A stretch of 64,000 bases of DNA from Tetragonia tetragonoides (lineage: Eukaryota > Streptophyta > Magnoliopsida > Caryophyllales > Aizoaceae), in assembly GCA_038025085.1 (NCBI GenBank), contig CM076144.1, positions 42,195,001 through 42,259,000 on the forward strand. The letters run 5' to 3'. Position numbers and translations under genes: made by a program. The notes beneath the pieces were generated by a model that was given only the letters and a program-made list of their open reading frames with translations, was not told the DNA's origin and ran no database searches. Positions 25,052 to 37,675 of this stretch are shown in pieces. Position 1 is the stretch's first letter; every line of letters begins with the position of its first letter.

Positions 25052-26605
25052 CTACTCCTCCTTGTCTTTTACTTCGGGCTCTTGTACGGGTTCGCTAGGC
25101 TCATCAAGTTCCATTCGTTCTCTTGGAGCCCACTTTTCCATACCATAGCTAGAAGAGGCCTCGTGATCATTGGGCCTACTTGGAGTTACTTGCTTAGCCG
25201 AATGGGCCGGATTCTTCCTTTTCTTGGATTGGGCCTTTGCCTTACCTTTTCCCTTACCCTTAGTTTGGGGCTTGGAAGGTTTAGCGGGCCTATCCATTGG
25301 AGTTATCCTTATACCGTTTGGCTCATCATATTTGCGGGCCTTGAACAACTCCTTTTCTTCCTCTAGGAGCCTTTGGTTGACTTGATGGTCACCGCTCCAA
25401 ATCCACTCCTCGTAAAAGCTAGACAACCCATTTGAATGTGGGTAGACCGGCTTAGTCCACACTTGGCGACGGTTCCAGTGTCGTTCCCAATTAGACACCA
25501 AGGAGGATGTTAAGGGCCTTTGACAAGGAGGTCCACAACTCACGTTCGGGATCCTTTGCCTTAAGCTATATTGGCGGAGGAGGCGATTCGGCAAGAAGAA
25601 CGTCAAAGTATACAAACCAATAATCCTTGTAAAGGGCACGTTCTCACTACACCCCACAATCTTGGTGGTACGCCATCACGGGATGAACCTAGCCGGTTGA
25701 TATTGAAATAGAGATACGCTATCCACTCTTTCCGAGAGGACTCGGAGAACTTTCGGCGCCTCGCCAGAAAGTGTTTAGGGAGGAACTTCCTAGTATCTAT
25801 TGGAGCCTCAAGCAAGTGAAGCCTCTCTTGGAGCCATATCTACCCAGAAACAACAAAAAGAAAAATTCAAGTCAATACGAGATAAGAATTTCACCAAATA
25901 AAGTTAAATCCACAAAGATTAAGACTTTATCACAATACTTACTTGAAGGAGTAAAGGGCTCCCGGTGAAGGACTCTTGAGGATTGCTCTTGAGCCTATCT
26001 AAAGCTAGGATTGTCTCTCCCACAACCAAGTGCATAGGAGAGCTATCCCATTGTATCTGTTCGGTCACCCTAAGAAGGCAAGCTTTGCCCCTATTGATGG
26101 TAAGCTTATTTTCGGAGGGAATAAGAACATCTTCATTACCACCAACAAACAAATAACGATGGAGGAGGCAAAATACAAAGGCACGCTTCTTATACCTCAT
26201 GTCCATCGCACCTTGGGCCTTGGAAGTGAAGAAAGTCACAAGCTTGGCAAGGTCGACGTCGTTACCATGAAGCACTTGACCCGCTTGACGGGGAGACAAC
26301 CCAAGGTACCTTTGGAAATCACCCATGAAGGCATTCCCCAAGTAGGGAACGGCAGGAGGACTTTCGGTTGGAAAGCCAATTATGTCGGAGAATTCCTCCA
26401 CCAAGGGACACATCTCCTGAGCACCGAAACGGAAGACATGGAATTTCGGGTCCCAAAACTCGACTGAAGCATGAAGAGAGTCCCATAGAATCTTGACTTG
26501 TTTAAGGTGAAAGAAGGCATTGAGATGAAAAGGGGTGAGTTCTAACCTCTCCTCTACAGTCATGGAAGCCAACCAAGCATCAAAAGCATCATCAAAGTCT
26601 ACCAT
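25052..26605 (-). pseudogene. Antisense gene 1 of element A: plant-mobile-domain-like protein, two exons
   Basis: Exon 1 is 25943-26605 (221 codons from MVDFDDAFDAWLASMTVEER to SPLLLQ). A GT-AG intron (25840-25942) joins in phase 0 to exon 2, 25839-25052 (IWLQERLHLLEAP ...). Exon 2 needs one frame change near 25640-25680, then continues to a basic, low-complexity tail (KGKGKGKAKAQSKKRKNP, a possible nuclear signal) and stops at 25052. Segments such as SDIIGFP and YLGLSPRQAGQVL, and the domain layout, suggest the plant mobile domain/DUF7745-type family, which is often carried by transposons; I am not sure of the exact family. It lies antisense between integrase and the 3' LTR. A GCGG/CCGC cluster and a TATA-like CTTTATATAG (26691-26700) precede it. 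Confidence 0.6.
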
Positions 26606-26690
26606 TGTTAAGATTAAGGATTTTCTCTCAAGTAATTCTCTCTCTAAGGGCTTAAAGCAAGTGGTGAGAAGAGAAGAGAAAAAGACCCAA

Positions 26691-26960
26691 CTATATAAAG
26701 GCTACGGTTTGATTCTCGTTGAAAATTTAAGTAAATTCAGACAAACGACGAAAAAAAGGTCAGACGGCCTTGAAGCTAGCTTGGATGGCTAAGCCGCTGG
26801 GACAAGCGGCCAAACCGCTCCAGTAAGCGGCTTGACCGCTAGGACAAGCGGCCACACCGCAAGCCCAAGAGGCATAGCCGCTTGTCCACACGGTAGCCGC
26901 TAGAGCTCTAGCACAGCCGCTAGGAGCTCTAGCGGTCATCCTGTATAGGCGCCTGGTGTA
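26691..26960 (-). promoter_or_regulatory. LTR-like GCGG/CCGC module upstream of antisense gene 1
   Basis: Read on the minus strand: TCTCGCGAAAAGAG, then CCAGGCGCCTATACAGG (26941-26957), then a cluster of AGCGG/CCGCT dyads down to about 26765, then CTTTATATAG (26691-26700). It differs by one base from CCAGGCGCCTATGCAGG in the element's own LTR, and the order of parts is the same. This looks like LTR promoter sequence placed to drive the antisense gene. Confidence 0.5.
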
Positions 26961-26984
26961 CTCTTTTCGCGAGAGACCTCGGTT

Positions 26985-27419
26985 CAACTGACCCCACGCC
27001 TAACAGGGCTATACCTTCCTAATTTCCACTTGGACAGATTTTGGAAGCCTTCCCTTATATTTTTTCTTACCTTAATTTTTGCTCTTGCCACTTTTCTATT
27101 TATTCTCTTTTTATTTTCTTTCTTGATTATCAAGTTCCACTTTTATTCCTTTTATTTTCTGATTTCCTTTATTAATATTTTCCCCTTTAATTATCTTTTT
27201 CTATTTTCCTTTTCTTTACTTTATTTTTATTTTAGGGGAAGGGGTACCCCAAATGTGCTAAATTCTCGGGAATCCTAAATTCCCGAATGTCGTGATTTGT
27301 GATTTCCCATTTGGAAATTAGTTGATTGAAGTTCACATATGGGCATTTGTATGACATGTTTGTGCGTGAATAAAATGCAATAATTTGTAGCAGGTTTAAT
27401 ACAAGCCCGAAAGTTCGAA
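26985..27419. other. T-rich spacer between the two antisense genes
   Basis: About 200 bp (27050-27235) is dominated by TTTTATT/TTTCTTT words, followed by unique sequence up to the end of antisense gene 2. An ORF of 82 Phe/Leu/Ile-rich codons is a composition artefact. It may contain the 3' end of antisense gene 2. Confidence 0.4.
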
Positions 27420-30405
27420 ATGCACTACAGCAAATATCACTGGCCATCTTCGCAGTACTCGGACCCGCCTGAGATGACCCTCCGGGTCCACTCGATGGTG
27501 GAGCACCTGAAGGACCGGGCTGAGTGATCGCCCAAGCTCTAGGGTCGAAAGCAAATAATGAACCCGCTAAGTAAGCGGGATCCAATGAATGACGAGTTGG
27601 CTCTGACATGCCGGGATAACCGCCATACTCCATACTCTCCTGACTCCAAGATACCCCATGTAGGGAGGCGGTGCAGGCCATTGCGGAAGAGAAGACACTT
27701 GGGGCGAGCTCCCCGTATCCACTCTAGCCCGAGGCACCCCTTGACGTACCTCTACACTCTCCTGTCTAGGAGGAGGACGCTGTGGTGTAGACACCAACTC
27801 CGGAGTACGACAACTGAAGGCCTAGGAGGCCTCACCACGGGAACAGGCTGCAAAAATAAGCTCCAGGTCAGAAAATTACCAAAAATTCAAATCAAGCATT
27901 ATTACTTAAAATGAACATACCTCTCGAACGTCGGACCGACGACTCGTGCATACACTCCGAGACATGAATTTGGAAATCAGGCTCTTAAAGGCATGCATGC
28001 CCCTAAAGACCTTCCGTGTCTCAGCAGCATCCAACTGTGCACATAAGAAAAAGAATCAGCATAAATACAAAGGAAACATTGCAAATGACAATGAATTCTC
28101 ACTTACCCCCCTACAGCCAGCAGGTAGAGGCAATCCCTCAATCTCCTCATCAGGACCACGAAACTCAGGAACCTATATAACCTGAGGAGACCCGTCCGCT
28201 CCTGTATAGCTCACCGACAAAGTAGGAGGAGTAGGACGCAGAGCAGAAACAGCCCAAGAGCTCGAAGCACTCTGCAAAGATTTAAGAATGTCAGACACAT
28301 TTCTAAATTTCCAAACGAAGTTAAGAAACAAAAGTACATTACTCACCGGATCGGTAGAGAAGTTGGGGCATAACTGCACCTCAACGAAATCAGTATAAGC
28401 CACCATGAGATCCACCTCAGGATCAGCTGGAAGCAAATACTCAAGGGCATTCGCCCCAATGGTGGCCGCCCTTACCTGCTCCACGGTAAGGTGACGAAGA
28501 TAAAACACAGAATCCGGAGGATCCAAAGGAACCCTCGGAGCCGGAAGGTCGAGGAAAGTTTGCCTAATTAGTCTCTCCCCCAAGAACCACTCAAAACCAA
28601 AGGGATCCTCAATAAGGATCCTCCTCTGTTCGTACACCTGAGCACCCAAGAATCTATCCGATAGGCCCGGGAGGTAATCCGTCCAGGGAAACCAGTCAAC
28701 CTGCAAAAGCAAGAATAAGCATACAAAAGGATAAAAGGACCAAAGAATCATAAAGGAAAGTTGCTTACATCCTGAGCGGTCAAGGGATATATCGCCTCCC
28801 TAAGGGCGTGCAGTGTAGTAAATGGGCAAGGAGCCCGTCCCCTCCAGGTCTGCATCGCTGGAAAGGACAAATTCCCTGTCTCGAGAAGAGGGGCAAGGTC
28901 GGGAAAATGCTCATAAAACCAAATCTAAGACATGCAAAGTACATGGATTAGGCACAAGTTATTAATAAAGAGCCGAAACACAAAGTACAAGAAGGGTAAA
29001 AGGAAATTACCTCCATAACCTTCCAATAACCGACTAAGGAGACGCGAGATGCGCCCTCCTCTCCACTGAGGCGACTGGACTGCCTCAAACACCGTAGAAG
29101 ACAAGAGTATGCGGGAAGAACCCATCTGTACTCCGCAACTCTATCCAAATCCCGCAGGCACGGGAAATATCGAATATGATACCTACTAGCTTTGTCCGAA
29201 AAGACGGAACAAGCTAGCACAAGGGCCAGGAAAAGCCGGGCGTGCTGCTCCGCTGTGATCTTCTTAAGCTTCCTCGGGTTGGTCAAGAACTGGACCATGA
29301 CGTCAGTCCGACCATACTCCCTACCATCCCAGTTGGTCCCAAAGAGACCAAACATCTCCACCATAACCTCCCGGCTCACATCTCCATAAGTAACAGGAGT
29401 ACCGGTGCAAGGGAGCCCGGAAATGAGACCAAACTCGAAAGGGGTGATCATAATCTCACCTATAGGAAAATGTATCCCAGTACCGCTCCGCAAGGCCTCT
29501 AACCAATAGGCGATCGGAGCACTCGGCAGAAGCCATGGCCGGTAAAAAGTGACTGAAGCCACAACGCGCCACAATAGCATCCACCGAAGGAGTCACGTAC
29601 CTACGGGCCATCTCGATGCCCGAGAGGCTACCGTAACCCCGCATGGCCGTGTCGACATCCTAAAACAGCACAAAAAAAAAAGAGTGCAAAGAAAATTAGC
29701 TAGGTGATCCTAGTAATAACTACCAATCTCCAGTTTAGTCCTAAATTTTTACAAATCGTAAAATTTAGCATTTTAGCTAAGCCAACATGACGAGAGTAAA
29801 TTTTAAAGAGAGTAAATTTCACACAAATTTATTTTCCACAAATTTACTCAAAAAACCGTTTACCTCCACAGCAAAAGTAAACTTCATTCAAGTTTATTTT
29901 CACAGAAGTATGTGATTGCAACGAGAGTAAATTTCATACAAATTTATTTTCCACAAATTAAAGATGAATTTCACACAAATTCATTCTTCACATGCATATA
30001 AATACAAGAATCCTACGGTAATTCGCAAATTAACCAGAAAAATAATTTCACGCAAATTGGTTTTCCACATTTAACTACACTACAGTTCTCAGCCTAGAAA
30101 TTCTATGTTTGCCTACACATGATTTTCTAAGTGTAAAAGAGCGAGAACAAGAAATGATGACATACCCGACATTTAGTACCAACAGTAACCAGATGATCCT
30201 TCCTCTTGAAAACAAGATCGTTGGGCTCTCAATGATCGGTAGGATGGAAATCACTGCGAGTGAAATCATCCTGGACTAACCGGCTCTCACCCATCCGGTG
30301 ATGGGGTATACCGGAAATAAAAACCCGAGTGAAAACATTCGGGGCCTCATGAACAACAACCTCTTGCCCCTTCCTTTTCCTACCTCCTGTAAGCTTAGGA
30401 GCCAT
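27420..30405 (-). pseudogene. Antisense gene 2 of element A: plant mobile domain (PMD-like) protein, seven exons
   Basis: Exons: 30166-30405 (MAPKLTGGRKRKGQEV...), 29011-29659, 28769-28924 (IWFYEHFPDLAPLLE), 28347-28700 (VDWFPWTDYLPGL), 28107-28271, 27921-28034, and 27847 down to about 27420. All six introns are GT-AG and in phase 0, so the exon model is strong. The core FPIGEIMITPFEFGLISGLP in exon 2 fits the plant mobile domain (PMD, aminotransferase-like) pattern. Damage: TGA at 30229-30231 in exon 1, a frame change near 29550 in exon 2, TAG in exon 5, and a frame change in the Pro/Gln/Ser-rich last exon. PMD proteins are tied to silencing and to transposons in the literature (MAIN family); a function here is unproven. 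Confidence 0.65.
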
Positions 30406-30655
30406 GGATGAAGAGCAAAAAATGGAGCTTTTAAAATTTGAGTGAAACTCACAAATTCACACAATTTTGAGTTTTGACACTCAAAAACACAAGAACAACT
30501 AGCAAAATCACGTTCTACTAAGAATTTGAGCAAGAAAACCTCAAGATTTGGAGATAGGGACTTTGATTGAGGTTGAAAAGCTTGAGCAAAAATGGTGGAG
30601 AGAGAAAGAGAGAGCTCGAAATGGGAAGATGACCCATTTCGGCCACCCCCTTCTC

Positions 30656-30960
30656 CTTTTATGGCAGAACCGCACAGATGACCTAGTGGCCGGTCAAACC
30701 GCCACGTGGACGGTCAGACCGCGCAGTTGGCAGTCAGACTGCAAGCCAAGCAGCGGCTAGACCGCTCCACGTAGCGGTTTGACCGCTTGACGTGGCGGTT
30801 TGACCGCCTGGCCCACTTTCTCACCCCTGACGTATCTTTGGGCCATTGGTTCAAAATCAGTGGGCCCCACACGAGGTCCATAGCAGTTTTTTGCGCGCCA
30901 AAGTCCGTTATGAAAAACAGGACTACTTTAAACCACAGGTTTGCACATTTATACTTGGCC
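30656..30960 (-). promoter_or_regulatory. GCGG/CCGC module upstream of antisense gene 2
   Basis: About 250-400 bp upstream of the ATG. GGCGGTTTGACCGC-type dyads fill 30675-30812, next to a TATA-like ATAAAAG (plus 30656-30662, read on minus). Read on plus, ACCGCCTGGCCCACTTTCTC also resembles LTR A (ACCGCCTGGACCCTTTCTC), so the orientation relative to the LTR is ambiguous. Confidence 0.4.
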
Positions 30961-31019
30961 AAATAGCATGGGCTCAAACCCGAACTAAGGTCTGAGCAAC
31001 ATTTTACTACCCTTTACTA

Positions 31020-31392
31020 CTTATTATTTCTAACGAAATATTTTTATTGTGTAACCTAACAGCATAGGGTTCCCATTCGACTGAAAATCGAAGGACGTTT
31101 ATTGTTTGACCTATAGCATAGGGTCACCTTTCGACCAAAAATCGAAAGATTTCTTATCTCTTATATTATTTCTAACGAAATATTTTTTATTGGGTAACCT
31201 ACAGCATAGGGTTCCCTTTCGACAGAAAATCAAAGGACGTTTATTGTTTGACCTACAGCATAGGGTCACCCTTCGACTGAAAATCGGAGGATTTTTACCT
31301 CTTATCTTATCTCTAATAAAATGTTTTATTGTGTAACCTACAGCATAAGGTCCCCTTCGACTGAAAATCGGAGGACGTTTTATTGTGTAACC
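31020..31392 (+). repeat. Tandem array of about 55-120-bp units with a hairpin, left half
   Basis: Repeats of GTAACCTACAGCATAGGGTC, CCCTTCGACTGAAAATCGGAGG and ACGTTTATTGT, some alternating with a TTTGACC form. CCTTCGA and TCGGAGG can pair around a short loop. Element B interrupted the array; it resumes at 50409. It lies between antisense gene 2 and the 3' LTR of element A. Confidence 0.8.
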
Positions 31393-34300
31393 TGTAGACG
31401 CTGAATTTTGACTTGTATTTCTTTTAAATAATTATTACAGTTAATAATAGCATTAACTGTAACTACCCTAATTAAATAAGTCATTTGGGCTAAAAATGGC
31501 ATTTAGGGTCCATAAGGTGACCCAACCCATTAGCATAGCAAAGCCCAAAGCCCAAAAGAGAAAATAAATCAAAAATCCAAAAAAGAATATAAAAGAGAAA
31601 ATACAAAAATAAATAAGGATTGGAATTATGATGTCATGCATGACATCAAAATATTCTCATGTTCCCATCCAATAGCTAAAGACAAAAGATAATAATGGTA
31701 TCAAGTAGAAATACCAAAATACCCTTCCCTTTTCCATGAATTAACCCCCCCAAAAAAATTAAATAAAAAAAAATCCCCCTCTCACAACCGAAAAAGAGAA
31801 GAAAAAGAAAAAGAAAAAAATTAGCCCCCCCCCCACGTTTTTATTTTCTTTTTTTTTATTATTTTTTATTTTGTTTTTGTTTTTCCCTTTTCTATTTTCT
31901 CTCCCACCTTATCTCATGGGGGACTTAGATCCAGCTTGTAGAGAGTGATTTTTTGCGGTGAGGAAGAGAGTTGCTTGTGCCAAATTTGTATGATCAATGA
32001 ATGTTTCTCTCTTTCTCATCACCATTTCATTGTTTTCTATACTTGAAATTGAATAAAAAAGGTCATTTTGCATATAGAGGCGTCGGATTTATTTTTTGTA
32101 TAAAGTTGTAATAATTCGGATAGTTGATAGTTTTAGAGCAGAATGCTTTTGTAGATTTAGGACAATCCAACGGTTGGAATTTGATGAAATTAGTTTCAAA
32201 GAAAACCTTGTCCAGAGGAATTTCTAACGAGATGAAAATCATCCAGATCCAACGGTTCAGTCATCAGTAATTGAATTTTGAAGTTTCTGTGTCTAAAAAT
32301 GACTAACGTCAATATATCTGTAAATAACTAACAAACGGTTAAATTTTGAGCTTGGTATATTTCTGAGTAAATTGAAGAGGATTTACCTAGATATTTACAG
32401 CCACCTACTTCGTCTATTTTGGATAACAAATGAATTTTAAATAAATTTTTAAAAGACGAAGTAGTGCTATCCCATTGAAGATTTTCTAAGATTTTGACCT
32501 TGTAAATAAATGGCTCACTTTAACCACTTAGGATAGTGTGTTTTTCTTGATAATTTTTGTAGGATGTTCTTAGTGTGTCTACTTCAATGTGTAAATAATA
32601 ATTCAAGTTTAACCAAGTACATTTAATTCTAAAATTAACCGACCGAGTATATGTCCAGAAATGATAATGTTCACTTAACTGAAAAGGCTGCAGTGCTTAG
32701 CACCTCCTTAATGAAAGATGAACTTTGATTTAGATAATAAACTCCTTAAAAACCAATCTAGGCTTTGGAATCACTCCATTCGGATGTATTTTCGATTTTT
32801 AATGAATTAATCAAACCGAGTTTGGTTCTGTCAAAATGAAAGACAATTGGTTAAGTTTAGAACATTAGGGCTTTTGTATAGTTCTTTTGTTTAATTTCGT
32901 TAAATGACTTAGACTCGTCTAAAACTCATAATATTTTGTGTACATATCCACCTTCAAGTATAGTCTACGTCCTGTAAATATTAGACCTACATAACTTGTA
33001 AATAATTTCCAATAAATCAAAAACCAATGGTCTGTCCAAAGACTTCCAGAAGCTCGTAAATCGTTAATAACTCACTGATCGTCAACTGTCTTGACTTGAG
33101 ATTTTTACAGTGGAAAGATGAAGTAAAATGAACCAAGTTATGATTTTGAAGAAATCGATTTGGTTGAGTTATGACCGAGATATGAATTTTAGAAGTTCTG
33201 TCCAGATTATTGTAAAAACGGTTTTGTTTGGTTTTATAAACGATTATCGTTTAATTTTCAAATGAACCCACAAAAATATGAAATTCTCCAGTTTATTCCT
33301 TTAGTGTGTCCCACTAACTAAAAAAAAAATTTGGAGTTAATAAGTCGTGTTTGGACTAATCCCTTGTCGGTTCTTTCAAACCGCCTTTTGTAAATAACCA
33401 ATTCTTTGTAAATAAATCAATTCTTTTGTAAATGAACCAATCCTTTGTGAATAAGTTCAACTTTTGAGGACGAAGATGAAGATCGAGCCCCGGAGGCGCC
33501 ATGTACATGAAGATCAAGTCTTTTTCTCCTTTTTAGGATTTTTAGAAATTTTTTGTATATTGTATTGTAAATACTCGATTTGTAATTTGTTTATTCCGAG
33601 GCCTCTTTAATTACATTTTGTACATTTGCATTCATATGCTTCCACCTAATAATTTAACTCGAAAAATAAAATAAAAAGAACTTCTCTCACTTGTGTGTTA
33701 TATATTATGTTCAAAAACATTTTCTAAAACCAGTGTATTCGTTTATGTACACATCCCGACCCGGGGCCAAATTCGAGATTAGAATCAGAAATTTGCTTAT
33801 ACGCGATCATGGGTATTCCACCTACCATTCCATAAAATCACCTTCATACAAATCACATTCCCCAGTGAAATCCATATTTCCCCGGTTACAACCATTTTCC
33901 CCAGTGCAATACCTATGATCGAATAGAAGCTAATTATTGATCGTCCCCTCTTATTTGGCTTCGGGCCACCCCGGGGGATCCTATTGGAAAGACTCATTTA
34001 AGCCATTACCCACCAATACATACCTACCATCTACACAAATCATCCACCCTCAATGAATGTTATTCCCAGTCAAGAACGAATATTTTTGAGAAGTCTAATC
34101 TTTATACTTAAAGCTAATAATTGGGTTGATCCCCGTATATTACCAAATATTGTTGGGTTGAACGCCTCGAAGGAGTGGGCTAATCATCCCATTTGAGCTT
34201 TTCCCTACTTTTTCGAGGAGAGTAGGGGGTTTCTCAGATCAATTCGACTATAAGTCGCGAGTCATCCTATAAGTTTCTCAATCATATCTCTCTTTACGGA

Positions 34301-35004
34301 AAAGAACATCCATACCCGCCTTAGTGGCACCCAAGGAGTCTTACTGACCGGATCCCCCGGTCAGAACTACGTAAGGATTTTGATCCAGGAGTAGATTCAA
34401 GACCTACGATGAATGGTACGTAGTGCAGTATTTTGCAATATCCAAACCCACCGTACGTAAACGAATACACCGGTTCAAAACCGACTTTTTTTTGTGTTCT
34501 AAATGACAACGTGTACATATATGTGTTTTTCTTTTATCATTCAATGCATTACGTAATATAACTCAAAGCTTTCATATGGGATACAACGTATTAGTAAAGA
34601 GCCGTACTCAGTACGGAGGAGGAGACGGGTCCGAGGACGTCCGTACCTTCTAACCTAGACCCCGAACCAAGATCTCTAATTCGCAGACCAGTCAAAGAAT
34701 TTTCGTGCCTTATCGCGATGGAGTTAACTTTTGGGTTTCTTAAATGGTTTTCTTTAAAATCGTTTATAAAATCCTTTTTTTTGTAAAAACCCTTCCTTGT
34801 TTGGGTCATAACAAGGTGGCGACTCTTCTTTTGTAAAAACTCGTCCTTGCTCGGGTCATAACAAGGTGGCGGCTTCGAACAATAAGATGATTCCTTGGCA
34901 ATTGGCCTCTTCAATCGGCCGATTTTCGTGGGACGTGCCTCTGGCACGTAGCGCGGCGGTTCCTGGGTCCTAATCCAGGAAAACCTGAGAATCTGGCCCC
35001 CACA
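31393..35004 (+). repeat. 5' LTR of element B, with promoter region deleted
   Basis: 3612 bp. Aligns along its length with 46088-50408, but lacks the equivalent of 46661-47305; the junction is at about 31917 (CTCAT/GGGGG). The missing piece contains the only good TATA box. A 20-bp palindrome centred on ATGCAT (31629-31648) lies in U3. Short ORFs (for example 33691-33918) recur in both LTRs but show no protein features. Confidence 0.92.
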
Positions 35005-35027
35005 GACTGGCGACTTCACTGGGGAAA
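35005..35027 (+). other. Presumed primer binding site of element B
   Basis: GACTGGCGACTTCACTGGGGA follows the LTR end CCCCACA directly. It is closely related to the corresponding segment in element A. The priming tRNA is not identified. Confidence 0.5.
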
Positions 35028-35723
35028 TTTTTTATAAGAGGTCTAAATCCGAAAGTACGTTGTATCCCTTTGAAAGCAAATTGAATGATGTTATGAAATG
35101 CCTTTTGTTTATATTTTGTATATATGTTGTATATCATGTACATATGTGAAATTTACGTGTGTTTGGAATGCTTGTTTTAAAAATGGTCCCCACACACACA
35201 CGCGATCTCAATTTACTGCTTTTGTAGGCTGGTCGCCCGTTCATGGAGTGAGCGCCAGATTAGCAAACCAATAAAACATTAAGAAAGCTACCACACATAT
35301 TGGTGTTCATGGAGTGTCTTTCCCTGTGTGTGTACTCCAAAAACTAAGTGAAATGAAGCACCTGAAAATATCGTATATAGATCAGCTTTAGGAGCACTTG
35401 GGACTGATGCATGCTTGAATCGGTTACTGGTATTTATTTATTAAGTCAGTCCGGCACTATGCATCCATTGCATTCATGCATCTCATGCATATCATCATAA
35501 AAAAAAAAAAAATGTTTTCAAAAAAAAAAATTCTCTTCTGTGAGAAAATTCATTTCAAAGGACTTTCCCGAAAAGCCTCTATTTTCCAAAAAACAAAAAA
35601 AAAAGATTCTTCCAAAAAATGTACATACTCATTTCAAAAAAAAAATGTGTTTTCAAAAAAAGATGTTTATCCTCCAAGTAAATACAATGTTCTTTTCATG
35701 AACCATTTTAACCTTGCATTTTC

Positions 35724-37648
35724 ATGGCAGGTCTACCCATTGGGGTTGTCCCTCCACCAGGCTCATTCGGATTTCTCCGATACCCAGCTCATCTTCATTT
35801 TCAAGTACCACTACATCGACCACTTCATTCCGAAAGATCTTCTCACCACAGTCAAGTATGGCAGATATACCTGATCAGAATGTTCCACCCCTCCACCGGA
35901 TGCTCTTACTGAAATAAGGGAAATGATGCAGTTACTACTATCTCGTCAGGACATGATGGAACAAACTCTTACTCATTTGAACAGAGAACCTGACCAGGGA
36001 ACACCAGCTGGTGGTGCCCCATTTAACCTTGAAACCGGTTCTGTGGCCGGAGATGATAAACTGAGTGAGGATGTTAGAAAGTTGAAAGAAGTTTTGAAGG
36101 GAATGATAATTGCCGAGCCGTGGCTCGATATTCATGGACTAGCTCTGTTTCCAACAGCCCGTCTCCCGAATGGGTTTAAAATGTCCAACATATCGAAATT
36201 CAATGGCACGGGAAGTCCCACGACTTTCCTTAAGATGTATGTAGGGTTAATGAGCCCATGGGGTGTATCAGAAGAATTGGTTGCTCAACTCTTTCAGCAA
36301 TATCTAGATGGGGCAGCTGCCTAATGGTTCTTCCAGCTTGAGAATTCAAAGAAAGCTACTTGGTCTAACATCGTCCGTGAATTCACGCAACAATACAAGT
36401 ACAATGAAGAGGTCGATGTGACCAAAAGAGATCTTGAAACAACTTACCAGTATCCTAATGAGACTTTCTCTGCTTTCATTAGTAGATGGAGGGCAAAAGT
36501 CGCTCAAATGATAAATCGACCAACAGAGGAGGATCAGATACAGATGATAGTTCGGAATCTTACACCGAATTTGAAAGACAAAATGATGTACCAGTATTTC
36601 CCCTCTTTTAAAGCTTTAATATCCACTGGGTCGAATATTGAGGACTCTCTTAGAATTGAAGGTAAGAAGGAAGAACCAGTAGCATCAACTTCGAGATACA
36701 GAAAAGGGCCTTATAATCTGCCAACTCAAGGGGCGGGAAAATCTGCGAAAATCAGCAACATTGCCTCATCCATAGCATTTCAGCTTACCCAAAGACGAGA
36801 ATTCACTCCTCTATGCATGTCGCTAACACAAGCCTTTGAAAAAATTATCAAGGCATGAATGATCCAACCGTTGGCACCAAGGCCACCACCACCACTAAAG
36901 CCCAATCAGAACCCGAACGACCATTGAAAATTCCACCAGTATTCTGGGCATACCGGTTGAGTCATGCCTAGCTTTGAGGCATAGAATCCAAGATCTCATT
37001 GATGAAGGGAAGCTCACTATCAATTCTTCCAAAACCAGCTCCAATTCCCCAAACATCACAAAGAACCCTTTACCCAATCACCAGGGATCCCCAGTGTTGG
37101 TGATATCTCTTGCTGTATCAACTTCCGATCCGACAGAATTGATAACAGTTGCATCTCCCAGTATAATGGAAATGTCTTTGTCTCCCAATTCAAAGGCTTT
37201 GATTGTGGATCTGTCCACCAAACCTCAAGTGATCTTAAAGCCTATTAATCTCTTTGAAGCGAAAGATGAAGTATTCTCCAGTTTATGTGCGACTTTGCAA
37301 TATGACAGAGGGTTGTTAATGATTGATCAGGAGGCGGAAGAAGAGGATGTTTCGGTCCTCAGCATTATAGAGAAGAATGGTTCGGGTTACATCCCTCAGT
37401 TTGCACTGGCTGTGTGTTTACAAGATCTTCCAGATAATGTTGAAAGCTCTATGGTAGCTCATTTAACACGAACCGGAAGACATTTTAAACCTTCACATTT
37501 GGAGGATGAAAATCCCTTAGAAGCTTTGCGTCGCAAAGAGAAAGAGAAAGAGGTGATGATAAATGATAATGTTGATGATGAAGCCATTAGAAGAATAAAA
37601 GAGGTGAACTCTAACGTTTCCATTTGGAAATTGTTAATGACTTCGTAA
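35724..37648 (+). pseudogene. Element B first gag region
   Basis: Starts around ATG 35724 (MAGLPIGVVPPPGSF), passes several frame changes, then reads as a retrotransposon gag: MSNISKFNGTGSPTTFLKMY, a TAA stop at 36322-36324, WFFQLENSKKATWSNIV, and TTYQYPNETFSAFISRWRAK (36418-36858). A further block (36974-37648) contains LRHRIQDLIDEGKLTI and NPLPNH, typical of the gag-protease linker in Tat elements. Gag forms the virus-like particle in the cytoplasm. At least one stop and three frame changes disrupt it. Confidence 0.75.
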
Positions 37649-37675
37649 CCACACCGGTCTGCAGTACTTAAACAT

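Noticed and set aside
33691..33918. Small ORF repeated in both LTRs of B (also 49086-49313)
   Set aside because: Repeated only because the LTRs are copies; no protein features.
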